Of a DNA stretch of 9,662 bases, positions 1-5,883 are shown one piece after another. Positions within the stretch are counted from its first letter, which is position 1, and the number at the start of each line of letters is the position of its first letter. Source of the stretch: an archaeon (GTDB lineage: Archaea; Nanobdellota; Nanobdellia; Pacearchaeales; UBA284); assembly GCA_030619955.1 (NCBI GenBank), contig JAUXAK010000018.1, positions 1-9,662 of the forward strand. Direction: 5' to 3'. Under the pieces are notes generated by a model that searched no databases, was not told the origin of the DNA, and saw nothing but the letters and a program-made list of their open reading frames with translations. A program made the position numbers and the translations under genes.

Positions 1-22
1 AAAAAAGAGGAAAGAGAAAAGA

Positions 23-1351
23 ATGCCAGAAGATATTGTTATTGGAAGAGATGCATCTGACAAGAAAAGGTTTGGTTCTGAAGGTTTGATATATTTAGGA
101 AAACATTATGTTAAGATGGGCCAAATAACTAGTTTGAGCAACAGAATAATGATGGATGTTGCCAGAGCTCATGTTCTTTTGATAGCTGGCAAAAGAGGTT
201 CAGGAAAATCTTATACCCTAGGAGTTCTTGCTGAAGAAATAAGCAACTTGGCTCCTGAAGTTGCACAAAATATAGGCCTGTTAATTTTTGATACAATGGG
301 AATATTTTGGACAATGAGTAAAAAAAATGAAAAAGAGCTAGAATTACTTAGAGAATGGCAGCTTGGGCCTAAAAAACTTCCTGTTAGAGCATTTGTTCCA
401 TTTGGTTATGTTGAAAAATGGCGTGAGAAAGGTATTCCAGTTACAAAAGGTTTTGCTCTTAAAGTTACTGAAATAAATGCAGATGATTGGGTTTTGACTT
501 TTGATTTAAATATGATTGATCCTGTTGCAATAGTAATTCAAAGAAACATAACAAAGCTGCAAGAGCAGCTTGAAAAGGGTTTAATAAGAGATTTTGATCT
601 TAATGACATTATTAAAGCAATAAAGTTTGACAAAGAGGCAGGCAAGGAAGAAAAAGGTACTGCAATAAATTTATTTGAAGGTGCTAAAACATGGAAAATT
701 TTTGCAGCTAAGCGCGAAGCTGGCACTAAAATCAAGGAGCTTATTAAAGGTGGCCAGACATCAATTCTTGATTTAAGCTGTTATCCTAGTATTGGGGCCA
801 TTAACATAAGGGCTCTTGTTATAGGTCTTGTGTGCAAAAAACTTTTTAATGAGAGGATGGCAGCACGAAAACATGAAGAAGCAGAAGCAATTAGGCATGG
901 TCTTGATTATCTTTATTACAAAGAAAAAAGAGAAATGCCTCTTGTGTGGATATGCATAGATGAGGGGCATGAGTTTTTACCTAAAGTAGGCAAGACAGCT
1001 GCAACAGATGCTTTAATACAGTTACTGCGTGAAGGCAGGCAACCAGGAATCAGTCTTGCAATAGCAACGCAGCAGCCTGGACAAATACATCATGATGTTA
1101 TGACACAATCTGATATTGTGATAAGTCACAGAGTCACTGCAAAGTCAGATGTTGATGCCTTAAATTATATAATGCAGTCTTATCTTTTAGCTGATATTAA
1201 AACTTATCTTGATAATCTGCCTAGGCTTAAAGGCTCTGCTATAATCCTTGACGATAACAGTGAGAGAATTTACCCGATGAGGGTAAGGCCAAGATTTACA
1301 TGGCATGGTGGCGAAGCACCAACAGCTGTTAAAATAAAGAAAAGAATTTGA
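23..1351 (+). CDS. HerA/DUF87-family ATPase (short N-terminus)
   Basis: A 442-residue P-loop ATPase of the HerA/FtsK-like DUF87 group, a family of ring-forming motors that move along or pump DNA. Visible motifs are Walker A GKRGSGKS at residues 56-63, a hydrophobic strand ending in Walker B IDEGHEFLP at about 312-320 (D313, E314), REGRQPG at 336-342 with candidate arginine-finger residues, the IATQQP sensor strand at 347-352, and a C-terminal VRPRFTWHGG strand at 421-430 typical of HerA-like proteins. Only about 55 residues precede Walker A, so the full HAS-barrel of canonical HerA (roughly 500 residues) is missing or reduced. The start is supported by GAGG at 7-10, twelve bases upstream. No NurA nuclease lies next to it here, but the upstream side is cut off. 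Family assignment is firm; calling it the end-resection HerA itself is not justified. Confidence 0.9.
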   Translation: MPEDIVIGRDASDKKRFGSEGLIYLGKHYVKMGQITSLSNRIMMDVARAHVLLIAGKRGSGKSYTLGVLAEEISNLAPEVAQNIGLLIFDTMGIFWTMSKKNEKELELLREWQLGPKKLPVRAFVPFGYVEKWREKGIPVTKGFALKVTEINADDWVLTFDLNMIDPVAIVIQRNITKLQEQLEKGLIRDFDLNDIIKAIKFDKEAGKEEKGTAINLFEGAKTWKIFAAKREAGTKIKELIKGGQTSILDLSCYPSIGAINIRALVIGLVCKKLFNERMAARKHEEAEAIRHGLDYLYYKEKREMPLVWICIDEGHEFLPKVGKTAATDALIQLLREGRQPGISLAIATQQPGQIHHDVMTQSDIVISHRVTAKSDVDALNYIMQSYLLADIKTYLDNLPRLKGSAIILDDNSERIYPMRVRPRFTWHGGEAPTAVKIKKRI

Positions 1352-1356
1352 ATGAA

Positions 1357-1376
1357 TTAAAATAAAAATAAAATTT
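1357..1376 (-). terminator. T-rich terminator in the convergent gap
   Basis: The 28-nt gap between the converging ATPase gene and the flavin-reductase-like gene reads on the minus strand as several T runs (TTTT, TTTTT, TTTT) broken by single A residues. Archaeal transcription ends at such T-rich tracts without needing a hairpin, so this probably terminates the minus-strand operon just after its TAA stop. On the plus strand only TTTTGTTT at 1374-1381 is available to the ATPase gene. Confidence 0.5.
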
Positions 1377-1379
1377 TGT

Positions 1380-1916
1380 TTAAATATTAATTAATCTCTT
1401 TCCTATTTCATACACATTTCCAACAGAACCATTTTTACCAAAATATTTAAATCCATTGTGAAACAACCAATCAACTCTTATTTCTCGTCTTCTTATTGAT
1501 CTAACTTCTCCTATGAAAATATTATGTTCGCCTTTTCTCAGAATTTCATCCACTACATATTCTATACTCAGAGGTGATTCTTCAATTAATGGAATTCCAA
1601 TATTCCCAACTTTTTTTGTAAACTTAGTGATTTTAAATTTATCCACATCTCTACCAGAAACTAAGCCGCAGTAATCAACTTCTTTTACAAATTTTGTATC
1701 CATATAATTAATTCCAAATTTTTTATTCTTTCTTATTAACCTATTACTGTATCTTGATGGTCTTATGCCAACATACATTAACCCATTTGATAATTGCCCA
1801 ACATAACTTACTGTAATAATATTTGATTTTTCAGGTTCTCCACAAGTTACTAATGCAACTGGTTTTGGTCCTGGAATTACACCTTCCCTTAATTTATTAA
1901 GCTTAATTTTTACCAT
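1380..1916 (-). CDS. Flavin reductase-like FMN-binding protein
   Basis: A 178-residue protein of the flavin reductase-like domain family (FMN-binding split barrel). Diagnostic stretches in order are PVALVTCGEPEKSNIITVSYVG at about 19-40 (first strands and the conserved substrate/FMN loop), IRPSRYSNRLI at 51-61 (phosphate-binding type loop), FGINY at 67-71 and SGRDVDKF at 87-94, all in the family's usual order and spacing; the length is also normal. Members bind FMN and pass electrons from NAD(P)H or other donors to flavins, metals or partner proteins. Substrate cannot be read from sequence. The ATG lies 2 nt after the TAA of the upstream radical SAM gene with no strong Shine-Dalgarno of its own, so translation is probably coupled. 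This context makes a role as electron donor or partner for the radical SAM protein conceivable, but that is inference. Confidence 0.88.
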   Translation of the reverse strand: MVKIKLNKLREGVIPGPKPVALVTCGEPEKSNIITVSYVGQLSNGLMYVGIRPSRYSNRLIRKNKKFGINYMDTKFVKEVDYCGLVSGRDVDKFKITKFTKKVGNIGIPLIEESPLSIEYVVDEILRKGEHNIFIGEVRSIRRREIRVDWLFHNGFKYFGKNGSVGNVYEIGKRLINI

Positions 1917-1918
1917 TT

Positions 1919-3349
1919 TTAAAACCCACTCATATTTCTAGAGGGATCTATCCCAAGTTTTTTAGAAAAATCTTGAGGAATCCTGCTTTCATAGATATCT
2001 GCAATAGATTTTATTCTTTCAATTTCTAATTCATACATTTTTTCTCGTGAAGGCCCATTTTTGAATTTAAAAACAGGCATGGTCTCTCCTTTCCAATTTG
2101 CATAATTCCAATCAACTATCTCAAGTCCAAATTTTTCTCTTTCTCTATAAATTTCTGATCCTGGCGATGGAATTACTGAATAACTTTCAGCATAGTCCAT
2201 CAATCCTTTGTTTATTAATTCACAAATTTTTTCTGTTGTATATCTGTGTGTATCTTTTGTTTCTCCAGGCAACCAGGAAAGCCAATTTCCATAATATCTC
2301 ATACCATAATCTTTAACTATTTTTCCTACTTCTCCAATTAATTTGGCTTTTAGACCCTTCCTTGACATATTTAATATTTCTTGATGAGCACTCTCTGCTC
2401 CAACCTGGACTTCTGTGCACATTTCAGAATCTGCAAGTATTTTCAAAAGGTCTAGATGTTGTGCTATACTTTCAGCATTTGCTTGAACAAAGAATTTTAA
2501 TCTTCCTTTATATTTTCCCAATTCTTTTACAAATTTAGCTGAATGCTCTGAATCTCTAAAGAAATTTTCATCGCCTACGTAAATATGTTTTGTTCCATAA
2601 TTTTTAACCAAATCATCAGTATACGCCAAAACTTTTTCTAAGTTGCCATGAGAATATCTTCTATGATTAATTATACTCCCACAAAAAGTACATGGCACTT
2701 TTTTACCACATCCCATAGTTGTGTAAATTCTTGCTGAAGGAAGAAATTTTATATTCATAAAAGTATTATCTGGTTCAGGAAAAGCTTGTGGTTCTTTTTC
2801 TCTAAAATAATCTTCAGGTACATCTTTTTCTGAAACTACTTCTCTTGAAGAGTTTGATTCTATTAACCATGGTAATGTTTTATGGGCTCTTCCCCATACA
2901 TATGTATCAAATGAATGTCTTTCTTTGTGTTCAAAAGCAGTAGCATGTGGCCCTCCTAATATCGCTTTTATCTTTGGATTTATTTTTTTAATTTTATCAA
3001 TAATTTGTTCACTTAGAGGAATTTGGCATGTATGGGCATAAAATCCTATATAATCAGTATTTCCAGCAGAACTTAATACTGAAGAAATATAATCTTCTTC
3101 GCTTAAATTAGCCTGTGGGGCTATGTATCTAACTTCGTGACCCCTCTTTTTTAATATGCCTGCTAAATGAAGTAAACCTATGTTTTGGTTGCTTAAATTA
3201 TCATAGAAAGATAACTCTTCTAAAGGAATACCAAAGCCACCATCATATATACGCAGACTTAGATATGATCTCCAAAACCTTTTCTGTTCTGGATGTTGTT
3301 TGTTTCTAGGATGTAAAGGTTCTGTTAGCAATATTTTTTTCTTAACCAT
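1919..3349 (-). CDS. B12-binding-type radical SAM protein, CX5CX2C
   Basis: A 476-residue protein with the layout of cobalamin-binding radical SAM enzymes. Residues ~55-165 form a Rossmann-like B12-binding domain (GLLHLAGILKKRGHEVRYI at 58-76, ILGGPHAT at 130-137, no DxHxxG motif, as is common in this class). The radical SAM domain follows at ~205-400, with cluster cysteines C214, C220 and C223, GDENFF at 259-264, VQVGAES at 314-320 and WLPGET at 359-364. The cysteines are spaced CX5CX2C rather than the usual CX3CX2C, by two extra residues; the frame is continuous and the rest of the domain is normal. The C-terminal ~75 residues are not assignable. Such proteins generate a 5'-deoxyadenosyl radical and often catalyse methyl transfers or rearrangements; the substrate here is unknown. 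The start has GGAG at 3357-3360, seven bases upstream, and its own TATA box. It is first in an operon with the flavin reductase-like gene. Confidence 0.88.
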   Translation of the reverse strand: MVKKKILLTEPLHPRNKQHPEQKRFWRSYLSLRIYDGGFGIPLEELSFYDNLSNQNIGLLHLAGILKKRGHEVRYIAPQANLSEEDYISSVLSSAGNTDYIGFYAHTCQIPLSEQIIDKIKKINPKIKAILGGPHATAFEHKERHSFDTYVWGRAHKTLPWLIESNSSREVVSEKDVPEDYFREKEPQAFPEPDNTFMNIKFLPSARIYTTMGCGKKVPCTFCGSIINHRRYSHGNLEKVLAYTDDLVKNYGTKHIYVGDENFFRDSEHSAKFVKELGKYKGRLKFFVQANAESIAQHLDLLKILADSEMCTEVQVGAESAHQEILNMSRKGLKAKLIGEVGKIVKDYGMRYYGNWLSWLPGETKDTHRYTTEKICELINKGLMDYAESYSVIPSPGSEIYREREKFGLEIVDWNYANWKGETMPVFKFKNGPSREKMYELEIERIKSIADIYESRIPQDFSKKLGIDPSRNMSGF

Positions 3350-3401
3350 TTTTATACTCCTTATTTTTTACTACTTATCAATTAAGAATAATAAAAAGAT
3401 A

Positions 3402-3409
3402 TATTTAAA
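3402..3409 (-). promoter_or_regulatory. TATA box of radical SAM operon
   Basis: The minus strand reads TTTAAATA, an exact archaeal box A consensus. Transcription starting 25-27 nt downstream would begin near 3379, giving a leader of about 30 nt that contains the GGAG ribosome site (3357-3360) seven bases before the ATG. Distance and leader content fit well. Confidence 0.6.
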
Positions 3410-3443
3410 ATAGTATCCTTAAATTTTTTTAAAAATAGAAATA

Positions 3444-3451
3444 TTTATATA
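3444..3451 (+). promoter_or_regulatory. TATA box of Lrp gene, predicted leaderless start
   Basis: TTTATATA, preceded by the purine-rich stretch AAATAGAAA that could serve as a BRE. The expected start point 25-27 nt from the box centre is about 3473-3475, which is the ATG itself. No Shine-Dalgarno sequence is present between the box and the ATG. The messenger is therefore predicted to be leaderless, unlike the divergent operon. Confidence 0.6.
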
Positions 3452-3474
3452 TCATTTATACTATTAATTAAAAT

Positions 3475-4461
3475 ATGCAACAAAATATCATCAAGTTAGA
3501 TAAGAAAGATAAACAGATTTTATTTGAATTAGATTTAAATGCAAGAATTCCTTTAACTAAACTAGCTAAAAAAGTAAATCTCTCTCCACAAACTACAAAA
3601 TATAGGATAGAACAGTTAGAAAAAAAAGGAATAATAAGAGGTTATGTAACTTTCTTTGATGTCACAAAATTTGGCTACCTTTATTATAGATTATATATAA
3701 GATATGAAAATGTTACAATTAAAGATGAGAAGAGAATAATAGGGTATTTTAAGAAACATAAAAATGTGGTTTGGTTTGTAAGCACAAGTGGTAAATGGGA
3801 TTTAGAAATTTTATTTGTAGCAAGAAATTTTATACATTTTAACAATATTTTAAAAGAGATTTATGAGAAATTTCCAGGTAAATTGCATAATAATGTTGCT
3901 TCTGTATCAATTGTTAGTTATCACCATCCTAGAGGCTACTTGCTTAATAAAAAAACAGATGTTCAGATAAGTTATGGTGGAGAACCTAAAAAAGTAAAAA
4001 TTGATGACATTGATAAAAAAATTATAAAATTAATAAACCAGAATGCAAGATTGACAAATACTGAAATAGGTATAAAATTAAATCTAAACTATAAAACAAT
4101 ACAGGCAAGAATCAAAAGAATGGAAAAGATTGGAATTATTCAAGCTTATAGAACCTGGATAGATTTCTTTAAATTTGGTTCTTCATATCATAAATCATTA
4201 ATCAAACTAAAAAAGTTTACAGAAAAAGAAGAAAATAAAGTTTTAACATTTTGTAGACCACACCCAAATATAATATATTTAATTACTTGTGTATGGCCAT
4301 GGGATGTTGAAATAGAAGTGGAATCACAAACAGAAAAAACATTTTTAGATATATTAAGATCATTTAGAAAATTAATGGGTGATTTAATAATAGATTATGA
4401 AACATTAACTATCTCTGTGGAATATAAATTAAATTATTGTCCATTCTCTAAAGATTTATAA
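3475..4461 (+). CDS. Tandem (double-unit) Lrp/AsnC-type transcription regulator
   Basis: A 328-residue protein consisting of two complete Lrp/AsnC units in one chain. Unit 1 has a winged HTH at about 9-67 (LDKKDKQIL, NARIPLTKLAKKV, SPQTTKYRIEQLEKKGIIRGY) and a sensor/dimerisation domain at ~68-150. Unit 2 has a winged HTH at about 177-235 (IDDIDKKIIKL, NARLTNTEIGIKL, KTIQARIKRMEKIGIIQAY) and a sensor at ~238-318. Matching sensor motifs SGKWDLEI (105-112) and VWPWDVEI (273-280) confirm the duplication. Standard Lrp proteins are about 150 residues and dimerise, so the fusion should give a built-in, possibly asymmetric dimer. It is divergent from the radical SAM operon and is the prime candidate regulator of it and of itself. 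Its effector is unknown. A siroheme-decarboxylase (AhbAB) fusion was considered and is disfavoured because the SHNYxR-type motif is absent. By eye it is more AT-rich and more TTA-biased for leucine than the ATPase and RtcB genes. Confidence 0.88.
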   Translation: MQQNIIKLDKKDKQILFELDLNARIPLTKLAKKVNLSPQTTKYRIEQLEKKGIIRGYVTFFDVTKFGYLYYRLYIRYENVTIKDEKRIIGYFKKHKNVVWFVSTSGKWDLEILFVARNFIHFNNILKEIYEKFPGKLHNNVASVSIVSYHHPRGYLLNKKTDVQISYGGEPKKVKIDDIDKKIIKLINQNARLTNTEIGIKLNLNYKTIQARIKRMEKIGIIQAYRTWIDFFKFGSSYHKSLIKLKKFTEKEENKVLTFCRPHPNIIYLITCVWPWDVEIEVESQTEKTFLDILRSFRKLMGDLIIDYETLTISVEYKLNYCPFSKDL

Positions 4462-4489
4462 AATAAATTAGAATATAAAAATTTATAAG
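4455..4489 (+). promoter_or_regulatory. Cluster of TATA-like elements before GT2 gene
   Basis: Three candidate boxes lie between the Lrp stop and the glycosyltransferase: TTTATAAA at 4455-4462, ATATAAAA at 4473-4480 and TTTATAAG at 4482-4489. The middle box would start transcription near 4502, leaving the AAGGA ribosome site (4511-4515, twelve bases before the ATG) inside the leader. Such strings are frequent in sequence this AT-rich, so which one works is uncertain. The pyrimidine run TTTCTTCTTTT at 4493-4503 may end the Lrp transcript. Confidence 0.35.
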
Positions 4490-4527
4490 AACTTTCTTCT
4501 TTTAAAGAGCAAGGAAAAAAGAAAAAG

Positions 4528-5793
4528 ATGTTATTTACACATTTGGTTATTTATGTATGTGCGTATTTTGGTTTGTTTACTGCTATTTTCTTTTTATTAA
4601 CTTATTTTGAAAACAGAAAAGAAATGGCTGATCCTGTTGTTGAGAATGAGGGTTTTCCTTTTATTTCCATTATTATTCCAGTTTATAATGAAGAAAAAAT
4701 CATAAAAAAAACAATAAATTCAGTTCTTAATCTTGATTATCCAAAAAACAGGTATGAAATTATAGTAGTAGATGATGGAAGCACAGATTCTACTTATGAA
4801 GAAGTTAAAAGTTTAAGATTAAAAAATATTCATGTTTTTAGAAAAGAAAATGGTGGCAAAGGCAGTGCCATGAATCTAGGAATTAAAAAAGCAAAAGGCG
4901 AATTTATAGTAAGCTTAGATGCTGATTCTGTAGTTTCAAAAGGCGCTTTAAAAAAAATGATTGGTTATTTTAAAGATAGAGAAATTGCTGCTGTAACTTC
5001 TTCATTAAATCTTTATAAACCAAAAAGCCTTTTACTTAAACTTCAGTGGGTGGAATTTATGTTAGGTATTTTTCTAAGAAAAATTTTTAGTTTAAATGAA
5101 GCTATTCATGTTATACCAGGCCCTTTTTCTATTTATAGAAAAAGTTTTTTTAAAAAACATGGCGGCTTTGATGAGCACAATCTAACAGAAGATACTGAAA
5201 TAGCAATGAGAATCCAAGCAAAAGGATATAAAATAAGAAACAGCATAAGTGCAAATGTTTATGCTAAACAGCCTTCTTCTTTTAAAGGAATCTTAAGTCA
5301 AAGATTAAGATGGTATTATGGTTTTGTAAAAAATTCTGCTCACTACAAGTGCTTGTTTCCCCCAAAAAGATGGGACAGTCTTGCTTTACTTATACTGCCT
5401 GCAGCTTTTGTTTCTATTGTATTGGTAATTATAGCTGCGTTTGTGTTTTTTTATTTGAATCTTTCTTATCTAAAAAATTATTTAATACAGCTTTCTGTTG
5501 TAAATTTTGATATTATACAATCTTTATTTAATATTAAGCTAAACTATATTATTGAAATTGTTCGTAGTTTTTTTACAAATCCCTTTATTATTTTCATGTT
5601 TATTGGAATAATCTTAACTTTTATACTGGTATGGCTTGCAAAGCATGAATCAAAAGACAAAAGAAATATGATAGGCTCTTTTATCTTTTTTATACTTACT
5701 TATTGGCTCTTTTTTGCTTTTTGGTGGTTGTCTGTTCTTGTCTGGAAAGGTGTTTTTAGAAGAAAAATTAAATGGGGTCCAAGATATTATTAA
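4528..5793 (+). CDS. Membrane GT2 glycosyltransferase, processive type
   Basis: A 421-residue family 2 glycosyltransferase that should use a nucleotide sugar on the cytoplasmic side of the membrane. There is an N-terminal membrane helix at ~4-27, a GT-A catalytic domain at ~45-265, and C-terminal helices at ~284-309, 350-371 and 381-405. Catalytic signatures are all present: IIIPVYNEE at 48-56, VDDGSTD at 81-87 (nucleotide binding), DAD at 131-133 (metal-binding DxD), TED at 220-222 (candidate catalytic base D222), and QRLRW at 258-262, the Q/RxxRW motif shared with cellulose, hyaluronan and poly-GlcNAc synthases. That motif and the helix layout suggest polymer synthesis and extrusion, although lipid-linked single-sugar transfer cannot be excluded. 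AAGGA at 4511-4515 supports the start. It heads a same-strand series with two pilin-like genes; a link to surface glycan or pilus decoration is inference. Confidence 0.9.
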   Translation: MLFTHLVIYVCAYFGLFTAIFFLLTYFENRKEMADPVVENEGFPFISIIIPVYNEEKIIKKTINSVLNLDYPKNRYEIIVVDDGSTDSTYEEVKSLRLKNIHVFRKENGGKGSAMNLGIKKAKGEFIVSLDADSVVSKGALKKMIGYFKDREIAAVTSSLNLYKPKSLLLKLQWVEFMLGIFLRKIFSLNEAIHVIPGPFSIYRKSFFKKHGGFDEHNLTEDTEIAMRIQAKGYKIRNSISANVYAKQPSSFKGILSQRLRWYYGFVKNSAHYKCLFPPKRWDSLALLILPAAFVSIVLVIIAAFVFFYLNLSYLKNYLIQLSVVNFDIIQSLFNIKLNYIIEIVRSFFTNPFIIFMFIGIILTFILVWLAKHESKDKRNMIGSFIFFILTYWLFFAFWWLSVLVWKGVFRRKIKWGPRYY

Positions 5794-5883
5794 TAATAAA
5801 AGAGCAAAAAAGCAACCAAAAACAAGAAAAAACAATAAAAATAAAAAGCAAAAAACAATTATAATAATAAAAAACAAGTAAAA
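5794..5883 (+). other. A-rich, T-poor linker between GT2 and pilin-like gene
   Basis: Counted by eye, this 90-nt gap is roughly 70% A with about ten T residues and a T-free run of nearly 40 nt (5798-5835). It has no T-tract terminator, no convincing TATA box and no Shine-Dalgarno before the next ATG. It resembles an unstructured leader or linker and favours transcriptional read-through from the glycosyltransferase gene. Confidence 0.5.

Larger units (their letters stand above)
3350..3474. promoter_or_regulatory. Divergent control region, radical SAM operon / Lrp gene
   Basis: This 125-nt gap separates two divergent start codons and carries one TATA box per direction, about 34 nt apart. A 7-nt inverted repeat, ATAGTAT at 3410-3416 and ATACTAT at 3458-3464, flanks the Lrp-side TATA box; each arm has a single G or C, so chance is a real possibility. 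Lrp-family regulators very often bind their own promoter and a divergent neighbour, which makes this the natural place to look for their operator. No convincing operator can be named from sequence alone. Confidence 0.5.

Noticed and set aside
2098..2316. Plus-strand 72-codon frame inside the radical SAM gene
   Set aside because: Entirely antisense to a conserved enzyme gene, with no promoter or ribosome site; a shadow frame.
2681..2710. Frameshift or A-run slippage as the cause of the CX5CX2C spacing
   Set aside because: There is an A6 run in the loop (GGT AAA AAA GTG), but the frame is open on both sides and the difference is exactly two codons, so a single-base indel cannot explain it.
3410..3464. 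ATAGTAT/ATACTAT inverted repeat as the Lrp operator
   Set aside because: The arms have only one G or C each and are 41 nt apart in very AT-rich DNA; kept as a note in the divergent region rather than called as an operator.
3475..4461. Fused AhbA/AhbB (siroheme decarboxylase) instead of a transcription regulator
   Set aside because: Ahb/NirD-type proteins also have AsnC-like HTH domains and similar length when fused, but they carry an SHNYxR..YNLWFTL-type motif. Here the equivalent positions read SGKWDLEI and VWPWDVEI, as in regulators, and no heme genes are adjacent.
5650..5877. Minus-strand 75-codon frame opposite the GT2 end and A-rich linker
   Set aside because: It is the complement of A-rich DNA, producing a Phe/Leu/Ile string with no motif, and overlaps a well-supported gene.
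5798..5883. Direct-repeat or CRISPR-like array in the A-rich linker
   Set aside because: Repeated CAAAAA-like words arise from composition; there is no regular unit length or spacer pattern, and no cas gene is nearby.
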